NCBI RefSeq assembly: GCF_043290135.1
Contig: NC_134705.1
Span: 93,513,239 to 93,577,238, forward strand
Length of the DNA: 64,000 nucleotides
Origin: Rhipicephalus microplus
Taxonomy: Eukaryota; Arthropoda; Arachnida; Ixodida; Ixodidae
Direction of reading: 5' to 3'
Shown here: positions 11,397-21,826 of the stretch, one piece after another
Numbering within the stretch: position 1 is the first letter of the stretch
Layout: every line of letters begins with the position of its first letter
Notes under the pieces: generated by a model
Seen by the model: only the letters and a program-made list of their open reading frames with translations
What the model was told of the DNA's origin: nothing
Database searches by the model: none
Program-made: the position numbers and the translations under genes

Positions 11397-14300
11397 ATGA
11401 CGGCTCTGCACCCTTACAATACTACGATTTGGCAGTGGAACTGTAGGGGTTTCTCGCGCAAACGTGCGGTTTTACAATCTTTTCTTACCAACGCCGATCG
11501 ACCGGAGGTTATTGCGATCCAGGAGTGTGGGAAAAATGCAAAATTAGCAGGTTACAAATCTTTTGCCGGGTCGGGTAATGATACCCAAGTTACGACCTTC
11601 GTAAAGAGAAACATTACGACATTGCAGCACGAGACGGGGAACTCGCAGATCGATCATGTTTTAGTCGAACTTGTGCCTCGCAAGCGCAAAGACAAGAGTC
11701 TTTTTATCCTGAATGTGTATAGTTCCCCCAGGCAACGCAAAATAAACTTTGGACATCTTTTCACGAAAACAAAGGTTATTTGAGCAAACGGTCTACTATT
11801 GATTTTGGGCGACTTTAATGCGAACCATACGGCATGGGGTTATAAATTCACCCAGGTTAAGGGCAGAAATTTCTGGAACAAAATTCAACAACATGAGCTC
11901 ATACTTATAACAGACCCAATGCAGCCAACGAGGAAAGGAAATAGCGTATCTCAAGACACGACGCCAGATCCTACCCTGGTCAGCAGTGCCACCGCCGCCA
12001 CGTGGTGCAATACTGGCGAAGACCTAGGTAGTGATCATAAAATTTTAGAGATTATCATTGCCAATGGCCCGCTGGTGATCAATAAGAGAAAAGTTAAATC
12101 TACAGATTGGGTGACCTTTAGAAATATCAGGTCGGAACAAGTCCCCATAAATGATATTAACGACTGGAGTAAAGGGGTGATCCAGTCGGTTGAGCTTGCT
12201 ACCGAAGAGATTGACGCTGGCGATGAGGAAGTTGTTGATAGACATCTTGTAAGCATGTGGAAGAAAAAGAAAAACCTAGAGCGAAAAATCAGTCAGAAAA
12301 GAGGAGACAGGAATCTCCGAAAGGAAGTTGCTGCACTAAATAGAGAGATCGAAGATTATGCATTGGAACTTACCAAGCAAAAGTGGGGTAGTATCCGTGA
12401 TCAGATGGATAGAGAGATCGGCAGTGCTAAAACATGGCAGCTACTACGGCATCTATTAGACCCAGAGAAAACAAAGTCGGAGGCCCGACAGCAACTTCTA
12501 AAGCTTGTGTACAATAATGAAGGTCAGACGACGGAATTATTAAAAGAGGTTAGGGATCGATACCTCTGCTGCGCAGAATCTGAAAAGCTCCCTGACTACG
12601 CTGGTTCAGAAAACCCGGACCTAGACAGCCCCATCACGGTTGGAGAAGTCAGGGCTGAAATTAACCGACTTAAAACAAAAACGGCTGCCGGTCCGGACAA
12701 AATCAACAACTAAATGCTCAGGAATCTCGACGACGGCTCCATTCGTCAACTTGCAGCTTATATGCAAGAATGCTGGGACAAGGGAGAAATACCGCAAGCT
12801 TGGAAAACGGCCAATGTAAGTCTTTATTTCTAAGCCAGGGAAAAAGCTCAGTCTTAAACATCTCAGACCCATTTCCATCACATCTTGCGTAGGAAAATTG
12901 ATGGAGCACGTCATCCAAACAAGACTGACTAGGTTCATGGAAGATGAAAACCTGTACCCTGATACTATGATAGGCTTCAGATCCCACCTATCGACGTGTG
13001 GTATTATGCTACAGCTAAAGGAGGAGATAATAGACAAAAAGACTGTTGACACCAAAGTAATTGTGGGTCTGGACGTCTCCAAGGCGTTTGACAATGTCAA
13101 ACCTGAAGCCTTACTTGAAAACCTTAGTGCGCTAAACGTAGGCGTCAAGACATACAACTACGTGAGGGGCTTTCTGTCAAATCGTACAGCCACTATCACC
13201 ATGGGAGGGCAGTCGCTCGAAAACATTAAATTGGAGAACAAAGGGACGCCACAAGGGTCTGTACTCTCTCCGACTCTTTTTAGTATCGCGATGATTGGAC
13301 TTCCTGAGAAGTTGGAAGGAATCGAAAATCTGCATCACACAATATACGCAGACGATGTGACGCTGTGGATAAACAGGGGTAGTGACGGACATATTGAAAG
13401 CGCACTTCAGGCGGCTATAGATACCATCGAACAATATCTCGAACCACTAGGGTTAAAATGCTCGGCAGAAAAATCACAGGCTCTTTTTCTACCATCGCAA
13501 AAAAGGAAAACACACAATCCCCTCGGAAGGGGTTGTGACATCGCTTTACGAGTGAATGGTAATGCTATTCCAAGCGTAGACAGTATTAGAATTCTAGGGA
13601 TGCGCATACAAGCAAATGGAAAAAACACTGAAACTATCCGGAGACTCGAAGCTAGTGCGAACCAGACGTGCCGCCTGCTTAAGCGCATTTCTAACAAGAA
13701 TGCGGGGATGAAGGAAGCCAATCTTTTAAGATTAGTTCAAGCTTTCGTGATAAGCCGTGTTTTATACGTTGCTCCTTATCTTAAATTAAGTAAAGGAGAA
13801 AAAGATAAAATTGAAGCCATTATAAGGAAAGGCATCAAGACTGCGCTAGGGCTTCCCCCGAACACCTCTACGGTTAAACTTCTTGGGCTGGGTGTCTCCA
13901 ACACTTTAGATGAACTAATAGAAGCCGCCATGATGTCACAGCACCAAAGACTTCTGAGAAGTAGAACAGGGAGGAAAATCATGGAGCGCTTGGGGTTCGA
14001 GCCCACGGAGTGTTCCAGGCAGACCACTAGCATACCTAAATCAACTAGGGCAAGACTGAAAATTATACCGCTGCCGAAAAACATGCATCCGGCGTTTCAT
14101 GAAGGCAGACGCCAAGCTAGAGCTGTAGCCCTGCAGGCGAAATTTGAAGGTCGATCTGGCGTGCTTTACACGGACGCTGCAAAATACGAAAGAAAGGGAG
14201 CATACACAGTGGTTGTGGTTCGCGAGAACGGGGACCTGGTCTCGTGCTGCACCTCTAAGAACACAACCACCAGAGAGGCAGAAGAACTTGCGATTGCTTT

Positions 14301-14934
14301 GGCAATAGCTCAAAAAGGCACACGAGTGATTGTTAGCGACTCTAAGTCAGCCAATAAGAACTACGATATGGGCAGGATCTCTGCTACAGCCGCCAAAATT
14401 CTAAGACAAGGACCAGTACCCGCAGAGCTAATCTCACTAGTATGGTCCCCGGCCCGTCAAGGTCTGAAGGGGAATGAGAAGGCGCACGCGATCGCCCGAG
14501 GGCTCACTTTCCGGTCGATTGACGCTGACCCGCCGCCTTCGCACGAGCAGCCCCTCTCCACAAGAGACGAACTACGAACGTTTCAGGAAATCACCGCACA
14601 CTATAAACTCCACCGTAAGATTTATCCAGAGGCAGCTAAACAGCTGAGCAAAAAAGAGGAAATTACGTGGCGAAAATTGCAAACCGGGGTGTTTCGAAAC
14701 CCTCACCTGTACAGAAAATGGCACCCGGAAGTGTTCAACTCCAGATGTGCGCACTGCAACAGCACTGCGGGTTTAGTGCACATGGTATGGACCGGCCCAT
14801 CCTACAATGATACAAGTAGAAACGCAGAATCCTGGGAGGCCTTATTACACAGCCGTGACGCCGAAGAACAGCGTCAAGTCATCGGTCTCGCCCTGACCGC
14901 CGCCGAGTCCCAAGGGATTCCGGCCGATGGCTAG
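11397..14934 (+). pseudogene. LINE ORF2: endonuclease, RT, RNase H, CCHC finger; lightly broken
   Basis: This would nick target DNA and copy the element RNA into the chromosome. The endonuclease spans about 11397-12060 (WQWNCRGFSRKR, LGDFNANHTAWG, GSDHKI). RT has LDVSKAFDN near 13070, GTPQGSVLSP near 13245 and YADD near 13350. RNase H spans about 14155-14490 (YTDAAKY, EAEELA, SDSKSA), but the usual active-site H of the SPxH motif reads R (SPARQGLKGNE). The C-terminal finger starts CAHCNSTAGLVHMVW and its last Cys is replaced by Gly. Breaks: an in-frame TGA at 11781, an in-frame TAA at 12711, and a +1 shift between about 12820 and 12898. The last 2 kb, from 12898, is open. Confidence 0.88.
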
Positions 14935-15000
14935 GGGGATGATTGGGGGCAGAGGAAGAAGCCTCCTCCCCCGTCATTCTAGACGGGTGCAATAAACGTT

Positions 15001-15026
15001 ATTTCTCTCTCTCTCTCTCTCTCTCT
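15001..15026 (+). repeat. (TC)n tail of the I-like LINE
   Basis: A run of TC dinucleotides directly follows the AATAAACGTTATTT 3' end of the LINE and runs into the target duplication. It is the 3' tail of the element rather than an independent microsatellite. Confidence 0.8.
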
Positions 15027-15035
15027 CTATAGCGG

Positions 15036-15547
15036 CAACCTTCGTCCCTAATAGCCATTGTAGTGTGTAACAAGTATAACATTTTGACCTCCAAGGTCAT
15101 GCCGGTGAGAAATTTCTTCTGTGCGTTGTTGAACTATAAAAGATAGTGCTCAATGTGCATGCCAATGGCTGCTAAAGGGGAACCAGAGACAGGAGCATTC
15201 GGCTTTTAGTTAACGCGCCCGCTGCGATCTCCATTAGCTGCCATTGGCTTGTAAATTGAGCACTATCTAACAAGAAAGGGTTGCTACTTTATACTCGCTG
15301 GGTGTAACCTCCTTGGTTTTTGAAAGGTTTAGCGAGCGTTGGGCCGCAGTGCCATGAATACAGTGAACTAGTATATACCATGAACTTGAGGTGGTTAAAG
15401 GTGGGAAGTAGACCCAAAGCACAAGCCGTAAGAAAGTGTGCGTGTGCCACCTCTCGTTTAGTCCTTGGAATGTCCACTGGATGGTCGTGCTTCTATATGG
15501 GGAATATATGATGAAAAGATACAGGATGATGGTACTTGGAGTGTTGA
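15036..15547. repeat. Composite dispersed repeat with a foldback core
   Basis: This continues the repeat fragment at 9426-9455, interrupted by the LINE. It contains an imperfect inverted repeat: AGATAGTGCTCAAT at about 15142-15155 pairs with ATTGAGCACTATCT at about 15257-15270, and GCCAATGGC near 15165 pairs with GCCATTGGC near 15240. The right end runs into the GGAC-type minisatellite. I recognise this combination from memory as a common tick repeat; it encodes nothing recognisable. Confidence 0.55.
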
Positions 15548-15717
15548 ATAGATGGACGAATGGACACACAGACACGTGCATGGATGGACGCATGAACAGA
15601 CGCAGGGGCGGATGCATGGAAGAACGCAGGGACGGACGGGCAGTTGGACACATGGACGGTCACACAGACGGGTGCATGGATGGACGGAAGCAAGAACGAA
15701 TGGACGGACGAATGCTT
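15548..15717. repeat. Degenerate (GGAC/GGAT)n tetranucleotide minisatellite
   Basis: About 170 bp of variants of ATGGACGG, ACAGACG and GCATGGATGG repeat with a 4-bp period. Open frames on both strands here (H/D/G/R-rich or S/I/H/P-rich) are artefacts of the repeat. Confidence 0.85.
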
Positions 15718-15740
15718 CGCCCCACTCTCCATCATTAACT

Positions 15741-16290
15741 CCGTGGATATGCTGCCATTTTTTTTTCTAGTTCAGCAATGAGACAACCAACACAACCCAG
15801 CACGCTTTTCAATTAATCGAACACAGTTTTGAAATAAAAAGAAGAGAAAAGTGAGCCCCGTAACTGTTTCTCAGGGGAGGACACCTCAGCAGTGGCTCAC
15901 CAGGGTTGGGGTTAAGAGGGATTAAATGGGTAGGATTAAAAGGCATAGAGACAGAGGGAGAGGAAGGAGAAAAGGAGGCGCAAGGACAGCCGCATACCCA
16001 ACTAAGCAGAAGATAGGAAAGATGGATACGGTCGCAGAAGTCCGAGGACGGGGCACTACTCAGCAAGAGCTCTTGGCGGTGGAAGGAGACAACGTAGGTC
16101 AAGTAAGTCGGCCAGAGCTGCACTGTCGTCGGAGATCGCGGGTTCACAACCGGTCGGTACAAAATCCAGCGAGTGCTCTACACAGACGTGGCCACGCCTT
16201 TATAGAGAAATGAAGTCAGTTACTGTTACATTAAGACGTTTTACGTGGTCAAATTCACATGTTCACGTTTTTTTCAAAATCAGTAAAGAA
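15741..16290. other. Unassigned sequence
   Basis: No gene recognised. The 15870-16150 part is purine-rich on the plus strand. Its open frames (R/G-rich on plus, S/L/P-rich on minus) overlap and show no domain. It may be a dispersed repeat. Confidence 0.4.
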
Positions 16291-16400
16291 GTAATACGCT
16301 GGGGAGCTTTTATGTACCAAAACCACGATATTATGAAGAGACACGTCATAGTGGACGACTTCGAAACGATTGACGATCCGGTGTGTTTGAATGGGTCCCT
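16291..16400 (-). mobile_element. Degenerate SINE fragment
   Basis: The plus strand reads GGGGAGCTTTTATGTACCAAAACCACGATATTATGAAG and so on, a mutated version of the 3' part of the SINE family seen at 1156-1401 (GGGGTTTAACGTCCCAAAACCAC). No tRNA-like head remains. Confidence 0.6.
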
Positions 16401-17221
16401 GACTACTTCAGAATATAAAAAAACCCAAAATAAACGCATGCATCATTCTGACTTGGCGTTCGCTGTCCTTGTAGAACAAATTGAGACGGCAACAGTTCGT
16501 TCACGTGACGACAGAATGAATCAAGCTCTCGATTTGTCGATATACGAGAGATATATGTTGTCAGCTGCCTGTCACCCCACTTCGTCATCCAGTATATTGG
16601 TCGTTCTGCCTTGCTGTCTCATATCAAGTGCGATAAACTCAATTCACATCGTCTTCTGCGTTTGCGACTGCGCAAGCAGAGATGTCAGCGTGCGGACGAA
16701 AAGCACCAAATGCTGACTGCTGCACTACAACTGTTTCAACACTTTGCGCTCACATTCCACGTGTTTTGTGATGTACTAAGTGGCGAGGAGAGCGTAAAGC
16801 TTGCAGGAAGGGCCGTGAAAGTAAGAAAAAAATTGAATTCCTTGGCTTAAAAGTCAATGTGAGTTAGGAGCCTCTTAACGTTAGCCTTTAACAATGTGCG
16901 CGTGCCTCCAGCATCTCACCTTCTTCTAACTGCCACCGCTGCCGCCATGCTGGAATTCGCCACGACTGTCGGGAAATTAAGCCCGGGAAACGATATATGG
17001 TGGGAAGTTGAAGGGCACCGTTTGAATATATAAGGTGACCCCATTGTCTTTGTTCCCTGCCTCCACTGCACCAGTTTCACTGTCGTGCATTACGCCAGGA
17101 AGAAACAGAGCATCGACTGTGCTTGGTATTAGAACCGTAAAGTGTCCTATTGCGAACCATGGTCGATGCTCATATATGCATTGTACAAATTACCTTCGTC
17201 GGATCAAAGACAGGATACTTT
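16401..17221. other. Unassigned sequence
   Basis: No recognisable gene or repeat between the SINE fragment and the Penelope-like element. Confidence 0.45.
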
Positions 17222-17460
17222 CTGGGAGATGATATAGACTCCAACTAAAACTTTTGAAGAAACCCAACGTTTCCGAACCGACTTAGTTCCTTCCTCAGAG
17301 GTGACTGCGTAGGCTAAGCAGCAGCGTCTTCAAAGCACTCGAGGGGTGGCTAATGACCACCCTCTCTCTCTCTCTCTCACTCGTTTTGCCGTGGAGCGCA
17401 GTCCGTGTGTGTACACTGGGGGAAGGGTTCCGAGAGAGCGGTTGAGTTATGGGCTGCTCT
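17222..17460 (-). repeat. Penelope terminal repeat copy A (3' side)
   Basis: Same orientation as copy B. Shared blocks include GGGAGATGATATAGACTCC, CTTCCTCAG.GGTGACTGCGTAGGC and CCGAGAGAGCGGTTGA. Copy A holds an extra stretch with a (CT)n run at 17361-17379. Confidence 0.8.
17261..17298 (-). ncRNA. Hammerhead-like core in repeat A (decayed)
   Basis: Minus strand: CTGAGGA (complement of 17292-17298), a weakened stem II around an AAGTC loop, then GAAA. The following cleavage triplet reads GTT instead of GTC. Likely inactive. Confidence 0.45.
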
Positions 17461-17496
17461 CTTTGTGTGCCACGACTCGAGTAACAACCTTCTCCT

Positions 17497-19590
17497 CTAG
17501 TTCGGCTCGCTTTCGAGGATGGCCATCGCTTCGAAATTTATCTGGTGGTCCAATGTCTCAGCATGTTCAGCGACTGCGCTGCGCTCTTTGTAGAACTTCC
17601 GCACATCGTTGGCGTGTTGCTTCAGTCGTTCTGGTAGGTTTTTTTTTTCGCCGATATACGACACGGAGCACTTGGCACACGGAATTTCGTAAACGACACT
17701 GGGTCCAATGTTGTCCGGTCTTTCGGGCGGGGGAGGAGGCGGCCCAGCGTACACGAAAGCACGTGTGCAATGCGAACCCCTTCCTTCTTGAAGATCCGCG
17801 CCAACATCTCACTGGTTCCGTGAACGTATGGAACCTGGTACGCATTTCGGGGGGCTCTGCCAATTAAGGTTGATTGGGGTTTCTGTACCTCTGTTGCTCT
17901 GCGCGGCGGGTGGCGGCTCGTATAAAGTTTTTTGGGTATCCGTTTTTTCTGAGGTCAGCAATTACGCGGGCCTCTTATTTCGTTCGCTCTGTGTCATTAG
18001 AGCATACGTTCCTGGCTCCCTCTAGTAGCTTGGTCACAACCGAGGGCTTGTGGCAGGCAGGGTGGGAAGAATCGAATTGAAGGTAATGGCCAGTGTGCGT
18101 TGGCTTCCTATGAATGCAGAACTCCAGGATGTTGCGACGTCAAGAAAGGGCCGTCAGTGGTCGCTTTCACGCTCGGTCGAGAATTGTATGGCTGGGTGCA
18201 CGGAATTCAGGTGTTGTCTCAAGTTTTCAACTTCAGACGTCCTAATGACGCAAATGCAATCGTCCATATAACGCAGAAAAGCTTCGGTCCCGACGAGAAG
18301 GAGCTGAGTGCTTTCTCTTCTATGTACTCTATGGTCAGGTTTGCCAGCGTGACGGAGGTGAAAGCTGCCGTCGCGGTTCCACTGTTCTGCCTGAAAATAG
18401 CTCCTTTGTAGGAGAAGTATGTGCTGGAAAGGCAGAATTCCAGTAAACAATAGAGCTCGTGAATCGCCAAAGGAGTCCTTTCACTCAGGCTTGCGTCCTC
18501 CTCAAGCGCAGAACGGGCAGTGGAGACAGCTAAGGGAACTGACACGTTGGTGAACAATGTAACGACGTCAAATGAGACCATGCTCTCGTCATCAGCGATG
18601 CTCATTCTGATGCTAGCTGGACGAAGTGGATGGCGTCACGGACATGAGTTGGTGTCTTCCTGGTTAGTGGGGCGAAGATTTGGCGTAGAAAATTTGAAAG
18701 GGCTCGGCATGGGGAGGAAGTGAAGTCTACAACTGGTCGAAGGGGGACGTCAGGCTTGTGAATTTTCGGTAGTCCACAAAAACTCGGTGTGGATCCGTTA
18801 CGGCAGATTAGTCGCAAGTAGAGTGTTCTGGGATTCGGGTAATGCTTGAAAAATTTCCGCGAGTACCTTTTTGTGCTGTGTCTGGGTTTGCTTCGTTGGG
18901 TCCTTTACTAGCTGCGTGTATGCGTCCCCTTCTGAAAGAGCTGAAACCGTCCGATCGTAGTCCCCACTGTCCAACACCACCGTCGAATTGCCCTTGTCGG
19001 CGGGCAAGATGATAATGCTTCGGTCGCGTTGGAGTTCCCGAAGTGCCTGGTTCTCCTCCATGGTCAGATTCGTTTTCCTTTGTAACGGTAGTTCCAAAAG
19101 GATCCCGATTGATTTCAGCCTAATTTCCTCCCTGGCGCCCGGCCTCACGCTTTGAACGGCTTCCTCTACAGCCGCGACAAGTTTCGGTAGACGGGGCGTC
19201 GTTGACATGTTATAGCCGTGTCCCTTTGTAAGGACAGAAGTTTCCCAATCAGTGAGTGGACGAGATGAAAGATTGGTGACAAACATGAAATTTTCGGTTG
19301 TTTGGGGTGGAACTCCGGTCCAATAGGAAGGAGAGTTTCTTATCCTGAGTGGTACGGTGCTTTTTTGCCGTCGATGCCACAACGGAGTCCACGAACGCGT
19401 TGACCACAGACATCAACTCAGGGATGCGGCGCTCAAGTTGACGCTTGGCGAAGAACAGGTCCAATTCTTTTTTCCGTAAAGAGGCGGTAATTTCATGATG
19501 GCGGGCGTTGATCAGTCATTGTTCGGCTCTCGTGACGACCTCCAAGCCCTCAGGAGTCGGGACAGGTCGTTTTAGGCGCATGCTTTAAGG
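17497..19590 (-). pseudogene. Penelope-type reverse transcriptase with GIY-YIG nuclease, broken
   Basis: Penelope RT copies RNA at a nick made by its C-terminal GIY-YIG endonuclease. On the minus strand the N-terminal segments lie at 19590-18798, including PADKGNSTVVLD near 19000. Next come CGLPKIHKPDVPLRPVVDF (18817-18602), [11 protein letters not shown] (18605-18219) and the catalytic RYMDD (18450-18154). The nuclease is at 17754-17497: YEIPCAKC...SYIGE gives the paired Y..(Y)IG signature and the two Cys typical of Penelope, followed by RLKQHANDVRK. Frameshifts occur near 18800 and 18603 and between the RT end and the nuclease, with others likely in the N-terminus. The protein cannot be made intact. 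Assignment rests on motif order, which is distinctive for this class. Confidence 0.85.
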
Positions 19591-19726
19591 AACGACTTTC
19601 CTTTCCTTGCAGGTGCGAGTGAAGTCGAGATGAGTCTTGAAGACAGAGATGCCTTCCTTAATGCGTATGTAGCGCTTGACGAGGTGCATTTTATTGTGTC
19701 CGAAGTCTTGGCTAACTGACTTCAAT

Positions 19727-19936
19727 GTAAACATTTTACAGAAGTCTGGTTGGGTATGAAACTGGGAGATGATATAGACTCCTACAAAGAGTTTTGAAGA
19801 AATCCGACGTTTCGGAACCGACTTGGTTCCTTCCTCAGGGGTGACTGCGTAGGCCCCCCCTCTCTCTTGCTTTGCCGTGAAGCGCAGCACGTGTGTATAC
19901 CGAGGGAAGAGTTCCGAGAGAGCGGTTGATGTTATG
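19727..19936 (-). repeat. Penelope terminal repeat copy B (5' side)
   Basis: It shares the blocks of copy A and, in inverted form, those of copy C, reaching from the ATGTAAACATT motif near 19727 to GGTTGATGTTATG at 19936. Confidence 0.8.
19804..19838 (-). ncRNA. Hammerhead-like core in repeat B
   Basis: Minus strand: CTGAGGA, then GGAACC-AAGTC-GGTTCC (a perfect 6-bp stem II with a 5-nt loop), then GAAACGTC. This matches the CUGANGA...GAAA core plus a GUC cleavage triplet. Almost no stem III is present, as reported for the minimal Penelope hammerheads, which are thought to act as dimers. Confidence 0.6.
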
Positions 19937-19965
19937 ACTAGCCCATAACATCAACCGCTCTCTCG
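19915..19965. repeat. Perfect 22-bp inverted repeat, 7-bp spacer
   Basis: CGAGAGAGCGGTTGATGTTATG at 19915-19936 (first 20 bases CGAGAGAGCGGTTGATGTTA) is exactly reverse-complemented at 19944-19965. It marks the point where Penelope terminal repeats B and C meet head to head. Confidence 0.92.
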
Positions 19966-20535
19966 AGATCTCACACGTACGTTCTGGTCGTCTACCAGCT
20001 TCCAAAGGTGTCAATTTTATGAACTTGATCCTTCGCTCAAGCTAAAGCTACCATCACAGCTTTCCCGCTCCGATGCGACACTGTTATGCCGCCTTTGGTT
20101 GGGTGTTGCATTTACAAAGGTGTACTCCTTTCGCATTGGTATGGCAGACACCTCTACATGTGACTTCTGCGGAGCTGAAGAGACCATCGAACACGTCCTG
20201 TGCAGCTACGCTTGCTACGACACACAGCGATGCCAGCTCCGGATGGTTTTGAATCAACTTGACCCCGGACCATTTTGTGTGCAGAAGATACTAGGACCTT
20301 GGGCATCTTCCTCAGTTGCGTAAAAAGCAACTAAAGCACTGCTAATTTACCTAAAGTCAACAAACCTGAGCGACCGCCGGTAGACTGTGTGTGCTCCCCG
20401 AGTGTGCTCGTGATTGTGTGTACCCTCTCATCTCTCTGCAACCTCTTTTCTCCCCTTTATCCCTTCCCCAGTGCAGGGTAGCAAACCGGATGCGCGTCTA
20501 ATTAACCTCCCTGCCTTTCCTTGCATCTTTATCTC
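19966..20535 (+). mobile_element. 5'-truncated LINE fragment inside Penelope repeat C
   Basis: The frame at 20099-20323 contains a CDFCGAEETIEHVLC finger like those ending ORF2 of I/R1-type LINEs, followed by a 3' UTR and an ATCTTTATCTCTCTCTC tail. CTCTCTCG flanks both sides (19958-19965, 20536-20543), a possible 8-bp target duplication blurred by the TC-rich tail. The 3' UTR motif GCAGGGTAGCAAACCGGATG recurs in degenerate form on the minus strand near 62520. Confidence 0.75.
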
Positions 20536-20539
20536 TCTC

Positions 20540-20790
20540 TCTCGGAACCCTTTCCCCCGTGTACACACATGGACTGCGCTCCATGGCAAAACAAGAGGGA
20601 GAGAGAGAAAGAGGGGGTGATTACCCACCACTTTAGTGCTTTGTCTACGCATTCACCCTGAGGAAGGAACCAAGTCGGTTCCGAAATGTCGGGTTTCTTC
20701 AAAACGTTTGGTTGGAGTCTATATAATCTCTCAGTTTCACATCCAACCAGACAGACTTCTGTCAAATGTTTACATTCAAGGGTACTTTCT
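20540..20790 (+). repeat. Penelope terminal repeat copy C (inverted), main part
   Basis: Reads CTCGGAACCCTTTCCCCCG onward, then CCCTGAGGAAGGAACCAAG, GGAGTCTATATAATCTC and ATGTTTACATTCAAG, which is copy B in reverse complement. Its first 22 bp lie at 19944-19965, on the other side of an inserted LINE fragment. Confidence 0.8.
20658..20690 (+). ncRNA. Hammerhead-like core in inverted repeat C
   Basis: Plus strand: CTGAGGA (20658-20664), the same perfect 6-bp stem II, GAAA (20683-20686), then TGTC. Same arrangement as in repeat B but on the opposite strand. Confidence 0.6.
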
Positions 20791-21024
20791 GTATACGCGA
20801 GGCCATTTTACGCACATTTGTCCTCGTATTTTAGTCTAGGAAACTCAAACTAAAAAGGCACACACTGCGTATGTAGACGGCAATCGTACAGCAAAAGGAG
20901 ACATGTGAGTTAGTGGGTGGGGTATTATTTACATCTATCGACTTTCTTGCCAAGGTGGCTAGCAATGTCAGCTCCTATGGGCTACCAATTCACCATTGCT
21001 ATTCCATTGTTTGATCGTGTTCAT
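20791..21024. other. Unassigned sequence
   Basis: No gene or repeat recognised. Confidence 0.4.
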
Positions 21025-21235
21025 GGTGTTAGAGCCGCGGTTAAGGTCCTCGGCAGCTGACGCGAAGGTCGCCAGTTCGATTTCGACCGCGGTGGCCGAA
21101 TTTCGAACGAGGTGAAATGATAGAGGCCCGGGTCCTGTACGATGTCTGCACGCGTTAAAGAACACCAGATGATCAAAATGCTTGTAGCCGTCCACCACGG
21201 CACCTCTCATAATCAAATCTTTGTTTGGAGACAAA
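21025..21235 (+). mobile_element. Degenerate SINE copy, plus orientation
   Basis: A tRNA-like head (CCGCGGTTAAGGTCCTCGG ... CAGTTCGATTTC) is followed by the family body (GATAGAGGCCCGGG, CGTTAAAGAACACCAGATG, CCTCTCATAATCAAATC). It belongs to the family at 1156-1401 with many substitutions. Confidence 0.8.
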
Positions 21236-21619
21236 AAAACTGCACGTCGTCATCATCACATCATTTATTAACTCCTTGAGACTTATAGAAGGTATTATGT
21301 CATGTAGTATTTTAATATTTTCATTATTGTTTGTTTAATTTATTGATTCTTTGCATCTCACACTTGCTTTCATGTGCGTTCACTTGCTTTCACTTGCATT
21401 GCCAAATGCGTAGAATTTACATGGCCCACAGGAAAAACTAAACAACATGAAGTGCGTGGGCTGTTCTTTTTGCAGAAAAAGGGAAACAGCTGGACAGAGA
21501 AAAAACGGTAGAATAAAAAAGACTGTAACCATGCGGATAATTGCCGGCACTGTACGATAGCCTCTAGAATCACGAACTGAACGTGGCCATGCGCACCCGA
21601 TTCGGTGGTCAATATTGGA

Positions 21620-21826
21620 TGTGGCGCTTGACCTCCGACACGGAGGTAGCGGAAGTGAATCCCGGCTTTCGCGACTGCATTTCCCCGGACGTGAAATAGT
21701 AAAGGCCCGTGAACCTATATTTAGGAGCAGGTTGAAGAACCCCACTTAGTCGAAATATGGGGAGCCCTCCACTGCACCGTCATTTTCAATAATGCCGTGG
21801 TTTTCGGGCGTTATACCCCATAATAG
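21620..21826 (+). mobile_element. Degenerate SINE copy, plus orientation
   Basis: The body matches the same family: GTGAATCCCGGCTTTCGCG (B-box region), GTGAAATAGTAAAGGCCCGTG, TTGAAGAACCCC, GGGAGCCCTCCACTGC and GTGGTTTTCGGGCGTTATAC at the 3' end. The promoter boxes are mutated. Confidence 0.8.

Larger units (their letters stand above)
9456..15020 (+). mobile_element. I-like non-LTR retrotransposon, plus strand, near full length
   Basis: A perfect 15-bp target duplication, CTCTCTATAGCGGCA, lies at 9441-9455 and 15021-15035 and sets the element at about 5.57 kb. Order: 5' UTR of about 305 bp, ORF1 (9761-11326), a 70-bp gap, ORF2 (11397-14934), a short 3' UTR with AATAAA near 14991, and a (TC)n tail that merges with the duplication. 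RNase H after RT places it in the I superfamily. ORF2 has two in-frame stops and one frameshift, so it is inactive by itself, but the intact ORF1 and perfect duplication suggest a fairly recent insertion. It lies head to head with the decayed LINE at 3694-9410. Confidence 0.92.
17222..20790 (-). mobile_element. Penelope-like element with direct and inverted terminal repeats
   Basis: A single decayed ORF on the minus strand (about 17497-19590) encodes a Penelope-type RT followed by a GIY-YIG nuclease. It is flanked by two copies of a terminal repeat in the same orientation (A, 17222-17460; B, about 19727-19936). A third copy lies in inverted orientation immediately beyond (C: 19944-19965 plus about 20540-20782). 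Copy C is interrupted by a LINE 3' fragment at 19966-20535. Direct plus inverted terminal repeats are a known Penelope trait. Each repeat carries a hammerhead-like core. I set the outer limits from the repeat homology. Confidence 0.85.

Noticed and set aside
13177..13721. Minus-strand frames opposite the plus-strand LINE RT (and similar frames opposite other RT regions)
   Set aside because: Antisense shadows of strong coding sequence.
15436..15770. Several overlapping frames rich in Met, Asp, Gly and Arg or Ser, His and Pro
   Set aside because: Products of the GGAC-type minisatellite; all frames are open for the same reason.
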